Source: Chryseobacterium kimseyorum
GTDB lineage: Bacteria > Bacteroidota > Bacteroidia > Flavobacteriales > Weeksellaceae
DNA: 64,000 nt
Assembly (NCBI RefSeq): GCF_025971945.1
Contig: NZ_JAPDHW010000005.1
Location: forward strand, 201,996-265,995
Direction: 5' to 3'
Each line of letters opens with the position of its first letter. Position 1 is the first letter of the stretch. The notes under the pieces are model-generated. The model did no database searches, was not told the origin of the DNA, and saw only the letters and a program-made list of their open reading frames with translations. This document shows, in pieces, positions 48,369 to 55,728 of the stretch. Made by a program: the position numbers and the translations under genes.

Positions 48369-49733
48369 CTATTTATTAAAAGTAACCGTAAACTTATTGG
48401 TATTTTCCGTGGGCGAATGGTATTTAATTTTCGCGTTATGGTATTCCAGGATTCTTTTGGCAATTCGGAGGCCGAGACCGGATCCGGTGATGTTTTGAGA
48501 ATTATTTCCACGCATGAAGGCATCAAACAGTTTGGGTTGTTCTTCCAGTGAAATCGTGTTTCCCGCAGAAATTACATCTACGCTAAGTTGAGATTCGGTT
48601 TCTGTAATCAAAACTTTAGCTTCAGAATCATCTGAGTACACTGCTGCATTTTTAAATAAATTAATAAAAACAATATTGAGCAGGGACTGAACTCCTTTGA
48701 TGGTTAAAAATGCCTGATCGGAAGTGCTTTCAGAAATCAGAAAATCCATGGTGAGATTGGGGAAGCTGTTTTGAACACGCTCGAAAGATTCAAAAATAAC
48801 CTCATCAATTCTAACTTCCTCGTAAATAGTCTGGATATTTTCTTTATCGAATTTTGTAAGCAGCAAAAGAGAGTTCGTCAAGTCTGAAAGTTGATACACG
48901 TCTTTCAACATCTGTCTCAAGGCAGAAAGTGTTTCGGTAGAATGCTGTTCAAGTTTGATTAAATTTTCCAGCTGAAAAGCCATTCTGGTAATCGGAGTTC
49001 TGATCTCGTGGGACGCACTTGCGGTAAAATCTTTTTGTGACTGAAAAACATCGTTCAGACGGACAATCATCGTATTGAATGACTGCGCCAAAATACTGAT
49101 CTCATCATTCGACTGCTCAACTTGAATCTGCGTCGTGAGTTTATGTGCCGTTACCTCAGAAATTTCTTTGTTGAGATCTTCCAGCGGCTGAAGGAATTTC
49201 CCCATAAAGTAGTAACTGAAAAAACCAATCAGGAGTGTGCAGGTAATAAAAGCGGTAATTAAAAGATATTTAAGATAATCCAGTTTCGACTGTCCGTTCG
49301 TATCATAAGCGCTGGTAAGAATGTAATAATTTTCACCATTAATATTTTTTAGAGCAGCATAAACTTCAGGATATGTATTTTCTTGGTGAACTGCTTTTTT
49401 CTGATCAACATCCTTCAGAAGCGCTTTGTCCCAAGTAACTTTTCTGTCTTTGATGGTACTGTAGATGAGTTCTTTTTTAGCATTAAAAATTAAAATTGTT
49501 TCATTCAGTAAAACATTGTCAGAGTTTTCATTGAAAAAAATCGGTGCTTCGTTTTCAAAGTTTTTAGACTTAGAAATAAAGTTGGTGGTAAAATCTAACC
49601 TACGGACGAATCTTTCTTTAAATTCCTCTTTCCTGAAATCATTAAAAGAAACATAAATAATAATGAGGACAATACCGAAAAGTAATGAAAATGAAATGCT
49701 GAGCGTAAGTGCAATTTTCCTCTTTAATGACAT
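48369..49733 (-). CDS. sensor histidine kinase
   Basis: 454 residues. Membrane helices ~7-29 and ~154-176 enclose a ~125-residue periplasmic sensor; HAMP linker ~177-230; phospho-acceptor His242 in ASASHEIRTP; N-box LFKNAAVYSD; G-box GSGLGLRIAK. Partner of the response regulator whose stop codon directly precedes its start (no gap). Placed upstream of the metal efflux operon, so metal sensing is the likely role, as for CusS or CzcS; this is inferred from context. Confidence 0.93.
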   Translation of the reverse strand: MSLKRKIALTLSISFSLLFGIVLIIIYVSFNDFRKEEFKERFVRRLDFTTNFISKSKNFENEAPIFFNENSDNVLLNETILIFNAKKELIYSTIKDRKVTWDKALLKDVDQKKAVHQENTYPEVYAALKNINGENYYILTSAYDTNGQSKLDYLKYLLITAFITCTLLIGFFSYYFMGKFLQPLEDLNKEISEVTAHKLTTQIQVEQSNDEISILAQSFNTMIVRLNDVFQSQKDFTASASHEIRTPITRMAFQLENLIKLEQHSTETLSALRQMLKDVYQLSDLTNSLLLLTKFDKENIQTIYEEVRIDEVIFESFERVQNSFPNLTMDFLISESTSDQAFLTIKGVQSLLNIVFINLFKNAAVYSDDSEAKVLITETESQLSVDVISAGNTISLEEQPKLFDAFMRGNNSQNITGSGLGLRIAKRILEYHNAKIKYHSPTENTNKFTVTFNK

Positions 49734-50417
49734 CTATAAAGGATTTAAATAATATCCGAAACCGGAACGGGTATGAATCAGCTTCACCTTAAAATCTTTA
49801 TCTAATTTCTTTCTTAAAAAATTAATATAGACCTCAACAGTATTGGTATTGGTGTTGAAATTATGTTCCCAGACATTCTCTGTAATCTGTTGTTTCGAAA
49901 CCGTTCTGCCCTGCGCTTCTGCGAGATAAACCAGCAGCTGAAATTCTTTTAAAGTCAAAGCGATTTCGTTTCCAGCCCTGAAAACTTTCTGTTCGGTTTT
50001 GTTAATGATTAAATCATCAACTCTAATGATATCCTGGTCTGCAGTATCTATTGGTACTTTTCTTCTTAACAGTGAATTCATCCGCAACAGTAATTCTTCA
50101 AACTGAAAAGGTTTAACCAAATAATCGTCAGCCAATCTCGTGAAAGCATCTTTCTTATCCGAAAGATCACCGTAGGCGGAAATGATAATAATCGGTGTGT
50201 TTTTATCGAAAGAACGGATCGTTTGGCAAACATCCAGGCCATTGATTTTTGGTACATTGATATCTAAAAGATAGAGATCATAAGAATTGTTCTTTATCTG
50301 GCGGAGAAAGGTTTCTCCGTCATAAATTCTGTCGGTCACAAAATAGTTTGACTCTAAAAACTTGCTCAATTCTGCCGAGAGAATGAGGTCGTCTTCCAGT
50401 AGAAGAATATTCATCAA
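49734..50417 (-). CDS. response regulator, OmpR/PhoB family
   Basis: 227 residues. Receiver domain with acidic pocket LLLEDD (8-10), phosphorylated Asp52 in LLDINVPKINGLD, Lys102 in DDYLVKPF. C-terminal winged helix (~130-227) with VSKQQITENVWEHNFNTNTN and INFLRKKLDKDFKVKLIHTR. First gene of the two-component pair, probably controlling the efflux genes. The insertion sequence at 50583 lies 165 bases upstream and could have changed its promoter region. Confidence 0.93.
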   Translation of the reverse strand: MMNILLLEDDLILSAELSKFLESNYFVTDRIYDGETFLRQIKNNSYDLYLLDINVPKINGLDVCQTIRSFDKNTPIIIISAYGDLSDKKDAFTRLADDYLVKPFQFEELLLRMNSLLRRKVPIDTADQDIIRVDDLIINKTEQKVFRAGNEIALTLKEFQLLVYLAEAQGRTVSKQQITENVWEHNFNTNTNTVEVYINFLRKKLDKDFKVKLIHTRSGFGYYLNPL

Positions 50418-50574
50418 GGATATATTTACTACGAATTTAACGAAAAAAACAATGAGGTGGAGACTTGGTTGGATGTAGAACAGTGCGTAACAAATAAAAT
50501 GTTAAGAAAAGATTCGGCTTCAAGCTCGTGATCTGCGTGTTTTAATATTTCAATTATGAATAATTAAAATATTA

Positions 50575-50582
50575 TTAAACTT
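50575..50582 (+). repeat. target-site duplication, left copy
   Basis: TTAAACTT, repeated exactly at 51984-51991, on both sides of the insertion sequence. Confidence 0.9.
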
Positions 50583-50605
50583 GTATCAAGATTAAAACTT
50601 GGGGA
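50583..50605 (+). repeat. left terminal inverted repeat of the IS
   Basis: 23 bases ending AAAACTTGGGGA, the reverse-complement partner of 51961-51983 with a few mismatches in the outer half. Confidence 0.85.
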
Positions 50606-50633
50606 GAAAAATAAAAAGTGATAATTTTGTAGG

Positions 50634-50987
50634 ATGTCGAATGCATCTGAACTACTCAAATTATTGTTACCTGAGTATTTAATCGAATATTTCGAGATTT
50701 TGAAATTTGAGGAAGAAAACAATATTCTTCATCTTTATTTTGAAGAAAAAAATACACTTCCCAAAGAATTTTCTTCACTTGTGGTGCAATCGAAAGGATT
50801 TTTGCCTGAAATTACCGTAGATGACTTTCCTTTGCGCGGAAAATCTGTAAAACTGCACATCAAACGCAGAAGATGGACTGAAGTGAAATCCGGAAATATT
50901 ATCCAGAGAGATTGGAATCTCATTGCCAAAGGAACCCACATGACACAGGATTTTGCGGAGTTCTTAAAAAAAATCAGCCGATACTAA
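50634..50987 (+). CDS. IS transposase, N-terminal frame (ISAon1 type)
   Basis: 117 residues. Matches what I know as the ISAon1-family transposase N-terminal region: LLKLLLPEYLIEYFEILKFE, HLYFEEKNTLPKEF, GFLPEITVDDFPLRGK, VKLHIKRRRW. It ends shortly after an A8 run at 50966-50973. In the +1 frame just past that run the reading continues SADTKALPCKTIGELYGVNG into the second frame, so one fused transposase is expected by +1 slippage or transcript slippage. Confidence 0.85.
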   Translation: MSNASELLKLLLPEYLIEYFEILKFEEENNILHLYFEEKNTLPKEFSSLVVQSKGFLPEITVDDFPLRGKSVKLHIKRRRWTEVKSGNIIQRDWNLIAKGTHMTQDFAEFLKKISRY

Positions 50988-51024
50988 AGCCCTTCCCTGC
51001 AAAACCATTGGTGAGCTATACGGG

Positions 51025-51960
51025 GTGAATGGCAAAAAATTTCAGAGACAATACAAAAAAAGCATCAGCGATTTTAAAAATTGGGAACAAAAATCACATG
51101 CCGAAGAATGGATTTTGTATTCCGAAAACCTTTCAAACCGACTTTCGCTGGATGAAGTCGCCCTTTCTGATGGTGAATTATACACCGTACTCACTTCCAA
51201 AAAAGCAAAAGGCAGAAAAGGAAGTATTGTTGCCATCATTAAAGGAACAAAGAGCGAAAAGGTAATTGAAAATCTCTTTAAAATCGACAGGAAATTAAGA
51301 TTAAATGTCAAAGAAATCACGCTAGATATGGCGGGTTCCATGAAATTAATTGCCAAGAGATGCTTTCCAAATGCAACACAAGTGGTCGATAGATTCCATG
51401 TTCAGAAACTCGCCACAGAAGCATTGCAGGAGATCAGAATACAGCACCGTTGGGAAGCTATTGAATTAGAAAATAATTTGCTGGCAGAAGCTAAATTAAA
51501 GAAACAAAAAAACGAAATTGAAATTTTCGAAAACGGCGACACAAGAAAACAACTTTTAGCAAGAAGTCGATATTTGCTTTATAAATGCAGGGAAAAATGG
51601 ACTTCAAACCAAAAACAGAGAGCCGAAATCTTATTTTCTCACTATCCAGATTTAGAAAAAGCTTATCATTTAGCAGATGGATTGAGGAAAATTTACAATC
51701 AAAAAATCCCAAAACCGGTAGCCATGCTCAAATTGGCGCATTGGTTCAAGGAGGTGGAAGAATCAGGCTTCAAATCGTTTTCTGTGCTCTCGAAAACAAT
51801 TGTGAATCATTACAACGATATTCTCAATTATTTTGAACGAAGAAGTACAAATGCTTCAGCAGAATCATTCAATGCGAAAATTAAAAACTTCAGATTACAG
51901 CTTCGGGGCGTTCGCGACAGAACATTCTACCTCTTCAGATTATCAAAACTTTTTGCTTAG
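51025..51960 (+). CDS. IS transposase, C-terminal DDE frame (ISL3 type)
   Basis: 311 residues as an isolated frame; the same frame is open from about 50971, upstream of this start. DDE catalytic core of the ISL3 type: first Asp probably in LYTV..., second in NATQVVDRFHVQKLA, Glu in RRSTNASAESFNAKIKNFRL. Its stop codon directly abuts the right inverted repeat. Probably made as a frameshift fusion with the upstream frame. No internal stop or deletion is visible, so the element may be active. Confidence 0.88.
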   Translation: MNGKKFQRQYKKSISDFKNWEQKSHAEEWILYSENLSNRLSLDEVALSDGELYTVLTSKKAKGRKGSIVAIIKGTKSEKVIENLFKIDRKLRLNVKEITLDMAGSMKLIAKRCFPNATQVVDRFHVQKLATEALQEIRIQHRWEAIELENNLLAEAKLKKQKNEIEIFENGDTRKQLLARSRYLLYKCREKWTSNQKQRAEILFSHYPDLEKAYHLADGLRKIYNQKIPKPVAMLKLAHWFKEVEESGFKSFSVLSKTIVNHYNDILNYFERRSTNASAESFNAKIKNFRLQLRGVRDRTFYLFRLSKLFA

Positions 51961-51983
51961 TCCCCAAGTTTTGAGACTGATCC
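51961..51983 (-). repeat. right terminal inverted repeat of the IS
   Basis: Begins TCCCCAAGTTTT immediately after the transposase stop codon; pairs with 50583-50605. Confidence 0.85.
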
Positions 51984-51991
51984 TTAAACTT
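51984..51991 (+). repeat. target-site duplication, right copy
   Basis: TTAAACTT, identical to 50575-50582. Confidence 0.9.
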
Positions 51992-52031
51992 TTTGAGATC
52001 GCCAAATTCCTTGAAAATATCTAAAAACAAA

Positions 52032-52061
52032 AAAGCCTCAGATATTTCTATCTAAGGCTTT
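52032..52061 (-). terminator. terminator after tRNA-Ser
   Basis: 13-bp stem with one mismatch (AAAGCCTCAGATA / TATCTAAGGCTTT), 4-base loop, T-rich on the minus-strand side. Confidence 0.75.
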
Positions 52062-52081
52062 CAGTTTGGTTTCCCGTTTTG

Positions 52082-52166
52082 CGGAGAGAGAGGGATTCGA
52101 ACCCCCGGACCTGTTACAGTCAATAGTTTTCAAGACTATCGCAATCGACCACTCTGCCATCTCTCC
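52082..52166 (-). tRNA. tRNA-Ser (anticodon TGA)
   Basis: 85 bases, class II with a long variable arm. Acceptor GGAGAGA / TCTCTCC, anticodon loop CTTGAAA between ATAGT and ACTAT stems, T-arm GGTTCGAATCC, discriminator G. Confidence 0.95.
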
Positions 52167-52200
52167 AATAACTCCGATTGTATCGTTGTTTTTGGTGGTG

Positions 52201-52231
52201 CAAATATAATACGTTTTTTTGAATCTCCAAA
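52201..52231 (-). promoter_or_regulatory. promoter of tRNA-Ser
   Basis: TTTG (52231-52228), 19-base spacer, TATATTTG (52208-52201) on the minus strand; good consensus match 35 bases before the tRNA. Confidence 0.75.
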
Positions 52232-52317
52232 ATTTATTTTTCAAAATTTATAAGAAAAATTTTTTCTAAGTTTTTCAAAGCTTCGAAATTCAAGATATCA
52301 ATTTTTAGGCAAAAAAA

Positions 52318-52336
52318 ATCCCGAATAAATCGGGAT
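52318..52336 (-). terminator. terminator after tRNA-Thr(GGT)
   Basis: 7-bp stem ATCCCGA / TCGGGAT with a 5-base loop, followed on the minus strand by T8. Confidence 0.8.
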
Positions 52337-52344
52337 GAAATCTG

Positions 52345-52416
52345 AGCCAACTACGGGACTTGAACCCGTGACCTCTTCCTTACCAAGGAAGCACTCTACC
52401 GCTGAGCTAAGTCGGC
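52345..52416 (-). tRNA. tRNA-Thr (anticodon GGT)
   Basis: 72 bases. Acceptor GCCGACT / AGTTGGC, anticodon loop TTGGTAA between CTTCC and GGAAG, T-arm GGTTCAAGTCC. Confidence 0.95.
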
Positions 52417-52429
52417 ATTAAAAGAAAAA

Positions 52430-52452
52430 AATCACGCTTTAAAAGAGTGATT
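52430..52452. terminator. terminator after tRNA-Gly copy 1
   Basis: AATCAC / GTGATT outer stem with an inner CTTT / AAAG pair; T-runs on both strands. Confidence 0.65.
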
Positions 52453-52459
52453 TTTTTTG

Positions 52460-52532
52460 AGCGGAAGACGAGGGTCGAACTCGCGACATTCAGCTTGGAA
52501 GGCTGACGCTCTACCAACTGAGCTACTTCCGC
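52460..52532 (-). tRNA. tRNA-Gly (anticodon TCC), copy 1
   Basis: 73 bases. Acceptor GCGGAAG / CTTCCGC, anticodon loop CTTCCAA between TCAGC and GCTGA, T-arm AGTTCGACCCT. Confidence 0.95.
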
Positions 52533-52566
52533 AATTTTGTTTCCAAAACTATTGGTAAACGCTGCG

Positions 52567-52597
52567 CAAACTTAGGGAAACCCTTTATAATTTGCAA
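52567..52597 (-). promoter_or_regulatory. promoter-like sequence before tRNA-Gly copy 1
   Basis: TTG (52597-52595), 20-base spacer, TAAGTTTG (52574-52567) on the minus strand, inside the Tyr-Gly spacer. Confidence 0.6.
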
Positions 52598-52618
52598 GTT
52601 TATTTCTAATATAAAATG

Positions 52619-52699
52619 TGGGGAGAGCAGGATTCGAACCTGCGAAGCCGAAGCAACTGAGTTACAGTCAGTCCCATTTAGCCACTCTGGAATCTCCCC
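52619..52699 (-). tRNA. tRNA-Tyr (anticodon GTA), copy 1
   Basis: 81 bases, class II with a variable arm. Acceptor GGGGAGA / TCTCCCC, anticodon loop CTGTAAC between ACTGA and TCAGT, T-arm GGTTCGAATCC, discriminator A. Confidence 0.95.
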
Positions 52700-52719
52700 A
52701 GATATTTTATATTAAATTG

Positions 52720-52793
52720 AGCCTCCAGAGGGACTCGAACCCACGACCTGCTGATTACAAATCAGCTGCTCTAGCCAACTGAGCTATGGAGGC
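52720..52793 (-). tRNA. tRNA-Thr (anticodon TGT), copy 1
   Basis: 74 bases. Acceptor GCCTCCA / TGGAGGC, anticodon loop TTTGTAA between GCTGA and TCAGC, T-arm GGTTCGAGTCC. No clear promoter is visible in the ~65 bases between it and the terminator of the upstream copy. Confidence 0.95.
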
Positions 52794-52859
52794 AATTTAA
52801 TAAAAACTGAAGGCTATCAGAGAAATTCTACTCTGTGCTGCATCAGCAGTTAAAAAAAA

Positions 52860-52879
52860 TCACGCCTAATGCGGTGTGA
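52860..52879 (-). terminator. terminator after tRNA-Gly copy 2
   Basis: 7-bp stem TCACGCC / GGTGTGA (one G-U pair), 6-base loop, followed on the minus strand by T8. Confidence 0.7.
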
Positions 52880-52884
52880 AATTG

Positions 52885-52957
52885 AGCGGAAGACGAGGGT
52901 CGAACTCGCGACATTCAGCTTGGAAGGCTGACGCTCTACCAACTGAGCTACTTCCGC
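52885..52957 (-). tRNA. tRNA-Gly (anticodon TCC), copy 2
   Basis: 73 bases, same sequence as the copy at 52460-52532. Confidence 0.95.
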
Positions 52958-52990
52958 AATTTTGTTTCCAAAATCATTGGTAACGGTCTG

Positions 52991-53021
52991 CAAATCTAGA
53001 AAAATTCTTTTAAACCTGCAA
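52991..53021 (-). promoter_or_regulatory. promoter-like sequence before tRNA-Gly copy 2
   Basis: TTG (53021-53019), 20-base spacer, TAGATTTG (52998-52991) on the minus strand. Position and spacing equal those in copy 1 although the spacer sequence has diverged, which suggests that it is under selection. Confidence 0.65.
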
Positions 53022-53043
53022 GACTTTTTTTTAATATAAAATG

Positions 53044-53124
53044 TGGGGAGAGCAGGATTCGAACCTGCGAAGCCGAAGCAACTGAGTTACAGTCAGTCCC
53101 ATTTAGCCACTCTGGAATCTCCCC
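53044..53124 (-). tRNA. tRNA-Tyr (anticodon GTA), copy 2
   Basis: 81 bases, same sequence as the copy at 52619-52699. Confidence 0.95.
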
Positions 53125-53144
53125 AGATATTTTATATTAAATTG

Positions 53145-53218
53145 AGCCTCCAGAGGGACTCGAACCCACGACCTGCTGATTACAAATCAGCTGCTCTAGC
53201 CAGCTGAGCTACGGAGGC
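53145..53218 (-). tRNA. tRNA-Thr (anticodon TGT), copy 2
   Basis: 74 bases. Like copy 1 but with acceptor GCCTCCG, giving a G-U pair at the base of the stem, and one change in the D-arm. Confidence 0.95.
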
Positions 53219-53264
53219 AAAATTAAAAAAGATTTCAAAAAACGCTTGTTCCTTTTTGCGAGTG

Positions 53265-53296
53265 CAAATATAGAACAGATTTTTTGAAATCTCAAA
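53265..53296 (-). promoter_or_regulatory. promoter of the tRNA cluster
   Basis: TTTG (53296-53293), 20-base spacer, TATATTTG (53272-53265) on the minus strand; ends 47 bases before the first tRNA (Thr copy 2). Confidence 0.8.
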
Positions 53297-53326
53297 CTTT
53301 TTTAGAAACTTTTTTTAATTTATTTT

Positions 53327-53617
53327 CTATGCTAATTCTTTTTTCTTGATTAACAGTTTCTTAGCCGCGTCTACGCATTGGTCTAAACTTTCTTCAAAAC
53401 TCGTACTTGTCTTTTTCACGACAATATCATCACCCGGAACAACCAAAATAAGCTCGGTAGTCTTATTGGCTTTGTCTGAATTGTTTTCTACTTTTAAGAA
53501 CACTTTGCATTCCTGTAGCTTGTCGTAAAACGTATTAAGCTTGCTTACTTTTTTGTCAACGTGTGACTCTAGCGGTTCGTGTGGAGTTAAGCCGATTGCT
53601 TGTACTGAAATCTTCAT
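53327..53617 (-). CDS. hpf: ribosome hibernation promoting factor (HPF/RaiA family), short form
   Basis: 96 residues, short-form HPF. Binds the 30S decoding site and inactivates or dimerises ribosomes under starvation. Typical pattern: MKISVQAIGLTPHEPLESHV, KVSKLNTFYDKLQECKVFLK, then a basic C-terminal end (AAKKLLIKKKEL). Its ATG overlaps the stop of the recombinase gene upstream (ATGA), so the two are co-transcribed and probably translationally coupled. Confidence 0.93.
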   Translation of the reverse strand: MKISVQAIGLTPHEPLESHVDKKVSKLNTFYDKLQECKVFLKVENNSDKANKTTELILVVPGDDIVVKKTSTSFEESLDQCVDAAKKLLIKKKELA

Positions 53618-54501
53618 AATTCTTCTTTTTTAACAGCTCGTGGATGAGCTTGATTAAACACTTTTTTCAACTGTTCTATATTGGCATTCGTGTACACCTG
53701 AGTGCTTGCAAGACTGGAATGCCCTAATATTTCTTTTACTTTAGATATCTCTGCCCCATTATCCAAAACATGTGTAGCAAAGCTATGTCTTAGGATATGT
53801 GGACTTGTTTTCTGCTTCGAAGTAACAAGACTAAGGTACTTATTAACGACTACATAAACAAACTTTTCCGTCAGTTTTTTTCCCTTTTTGTTGACAAAGA
53901 AATATTGTTTAAAATCTTCGTGGGGTTTTCTGATTTCCAAATAGCTTGTGAGGAGTCTTGCCAAGTCGGGAGAAATAGGAACATAGCGTTCTTTATTTCC
54001 TTTACCCAAAACCTTAAGCTGTTCGCCTTCTAAGTTTACACTTTCAAATATTAAGCCACAAAGCTCAGATTTTCTGATTCCGGTTTGATATAAGACTTCA
54101 ACAATGCACTTCTCTAAAATATCATTAACGTTAACAAGAATCTTGTCCTGAAGCACCTCCATTTCCTCCATAGACATGGGAATTTGCTTCTCTGCGTAAA
54201 ATTTAAGAGAAGTAACGGTTTCAACCGGAGAAACCTCAATTTCGCCCAGTCGTAAAAGGAATAGATAAAAACTTCGGAGAGACGACAGTTTGCGGTTGAT
54301 ACTTCTCTTCAAAATATCATTCTCACTCAGTTCAACGATAAAATTTCTGATTACTTTTTTATCGGCCTTGACAATATTCTCGGAACCTTCAGTTTTAAGA
54401 TAAAAGGAATAAAAATCTTCAAGATCTTTACGGTAACTTGTGATCGTATGAGGCGAATACCTCTTTTCGAGCTGTAGATAGTCTAAAAACTTCTTTCGCA
54501 T
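53614..54501 (-). CDS. tyrosine recombinase, XerC/XerD-like
   Basis: 295 residues from ATG 54501 (MRKKFLDYLQLEKRYSPHTI); a longer frame to 54519 adds only six poor residues. SAM-like N-terminal DNA-binding domain, then the catalytic domain with Arg143 (TGIRKSELCG), HxxR 235-238 (HILRHSF), His260 (LGHSSLAST) and nucleophile Tyr269 (QVYTNANI). Length and motifs fit the housekeeping Xer proteins that resolve chromosome dimers at dif. The linkage with hpf and rpsU is, as far as I know, common in Flavobacteriia. Confidence 0.92.
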   Translation of the reverse strand: MRKKFLDYLQLEKRYSPHTITSYRKDLEDFYSFYLKTEGSENIVKADKKVIRNFIVELSENDILKRSINRKLSSLRSFYLFLLRLGEIEVSPVETVTSLKFYAEKQIPMSMEEMEVLQDKILVNVNDILEKCIVEVLYQTGIRKSELCGLIFESVNLEGEQLKVLGKGNKERYVPISPDLARLLTSYLEIRKPHEDFKQYFFVNKKGKKLTEKFVYVVVNKYLSLVTSKQKTSPHILRHSFATHVLDNGAEISKVKEILGHSSLASTQVYTNANIEQLKKVFNQAHPRAVKKEEL

Positions 54502-54579
54502 AATGTATATATAAAACAAAAATCACTCCTCAAATATAACTATTTAAGAAGTGATTTAGTATGTGTTTAAGAAAATTTC

Positions 54580-54777
54580 TTAAGCTTGTTCTTCCTTGCT
54601 TAATCCTCTTTGCTTATAAGCTGCTTTCAGCCTAGATTGTCTAAGAGTTACAGAAGGCTTAATAAAAGCTTGTCTAGATCTTAATTGACGAACTGTACCA
54701 GTTTTATCAAATTTTCTCTTGTATTTTTTTAGTGCTCTATCGATGGATTCACCATCCTTTACAGGTATTATTAACAT
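54580..54777 (-). CDS. rpsU: 30S ribosomal protein S21
   Basis: 65 residues, typical length. MLIIPVKDGESIDRALKKYK, FDKTGTVRQLRSRQAFIKPS and a basic C-terminal helix. Small-subunit protein near the anti-Shine-Dalgarno region. First gene upstream of the recombinase and hpf on the same strand. A dyad AATCACT / AGTGATT downstream (about 54520-54556) may act as a terminator. Confidence 0.96.
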   Translation of the reverse strand: MLIIPVKDGESIDRALKKYKRKFDKTGTVRQLRSRQAFIKPSVTLRQSRLKAAYKQRGLSKEEQA

Positions 54778-54800
54778 AATTTACATCTCATTTTGGATTG

Positions 54801-54831
54801 CAAAAATATAACTTTTTTCTTGATTAGCAAA
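54801..54831 (-). promoter_or_regulatory. promoter of rpsU
   Basis: TTTG (54831-54828), 19-base spacer, TATTTTTG (54808-54801) on the minus strand, 23 bases before the rpsU ATG. Excellent consensus match. Confidence 0.8.
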
Positions 54832-54892
54832 TTATTTCCAGGTAAAATTGATAATAATTCTAAAATTTCTACAAACCAATTTTGAATATAAA

Positions 54893-54921
54893 TTGAATTT
54901 AAACAAAATATCGTATCTTTG
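54893..54921 (+). promoter_or_regulatory. promoter of tmRNA
   Basis: TTG (54893-54895), 18-base spacer, TATCTTTG (54914-54921), 15 bases before the 5' end of tmRNA. Confidence 0.75.
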
Positions 54922-54936
54922 CGGTTACTAATTCAT

Positions 54937-55333
54937 GGGGTTGACTGGTTTCGACAGCAAGATCAGTGGGTAAGTAAGCATGCAGAGAACCGTAGCGCGA
55001 TCTCTTTAATCCCTTGCTACAAACTTTTAACTGGCAACGAAGAGTTCGCTCTTGCAGCTTAATCCGAATAAAGTAAGATTTCAAGCGCTTTCCCGAAGAT
55101 AGTAAGGAAGCAAGATGTCTCACAAATGCTCTGTTCTGCGGCGTTTGATTCTGAGATATAGTAATGCAGAAATAAGGTTTCGGATGCTTTGGCCGAAACT
55201 CGAAAATTTCAGAAGCTAAGGTTTAAGTTGGGTGTTTGCTCTCTGCTTAAGCACAAAAATCAATAGTAAAATAAGCATGTAGAAATCTTATGTATTGCTT
55301 GTTTGGACGAGGGTTCGAATCCCTCCAACTCCA
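54937..55333 (+). ncRNA. ssrA: transfer-messenger RNA (tmRNA)
   Basis: About 397 bases. Starts GGGGTTGACTGGTTTCGAC and ends GGTTCGAATCCCTCCAACTCCA; the ends pair as the alanine-tRNA-like acceptor (GGGGTTG / CAACTCC), and the T-arm is present. CCA is not encoded. The internal tag frame at 55033-55062 reads GGC AAC GAA GAG TTC GCT CTT GCA GCT TAA, giving the tag GNEEFALAA, with the usual ALAA degradation signal. Rescues stalled ribosomes together with SmpB. Confidence 0.96.
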
Positions 55334-55346
55334 CTTTCAAGGCTAA

Positions 55347-55370
55347 AAAGAACTCAAGTTTGAGTTCTTT
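55347..55370 (+). terminator. terminator of tmRNA
   Basis: Stem AAAGAACTCAA / TTGAGTTCTTT followed by a T-run, 13 bases past the tmRNA end. Confidence 0.85.
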
Positions 55371-55436
55371 TTTTTATTAATAAATACCACAAACTTTGCA
55401 TCAATTTAAAAAAGGCACAATATATGCTAATACTAA

Positions 55437-55634
<198 letters not shown>

Positions 55635-55663
55635 AAAATCTAAACTAAAACTATTTAAAGAAA

Positions 55664-55692
55664 AAAATACCAACAGAATCTGTTGGTATTTT
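55664..55692. terminator. bidirectional terminator
   Basis: Stem AAAATACCAACA / TGTTGGTATTTT with a 5-base loop, between the small membrane protein gene and the convergent susD-like gene. Confidence 0.8.
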
Positions 55693-55728
55693 CTTTTGAA
55701 AGTATAAGTAAAAAATTAAAAATTTATT

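Larger units (their letters stand above)
50583..51983 (+). mobile_element. complete insertion sequence, ISL3/ISAon1-like
   Basis: 1401 bases. Imperfect terminal inverted repeats of 23 bp (50583-50605 and 51961-51983) share AAAACTTGGGGA and GATCA/ATCAAG outer parts, about 17-18 identities. Perfect 8-bp target duplications (TTAAACTT) flank it, the size known for ISL3-family insertions. Two overlapping-phase transposase frames fill it. Exact ends and duplication indicate a fairly recent transposition into the space between the response regulator and the tRNA-Ser gene. Confidence 0.9.
52459..53218 (-). repeat. two copies of a tRNA Gly-Tyr-Thr unit
   Basis: Copy 1 covers about 52459-52793 and copy 2 about 52884-53218, offset by exactly 425 bases for all three tRNA genes. 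The Gly and Tyr genes look identical between copies, the Tyr-Thr spacer (19 bases) is identical, and the Thr copies differ at two positions. The Gly-Tyr spacers have equal length (86) but are clearly diverged. Confidence 0.9.

Noticed and set aside
53614-54501. Tyrosine recombinase as the integrase of a genomic island
   Set aside because: Its size and linkage to hpf and rpsU fit a housekeeping Xer protein; there are no att-like repeats, and the cassette island is 20 kb away.
54899-55123. 74-residue minus-strand frame
   Set aside because: It lies entirely on the complement of the tmRNA gene and its promoter.
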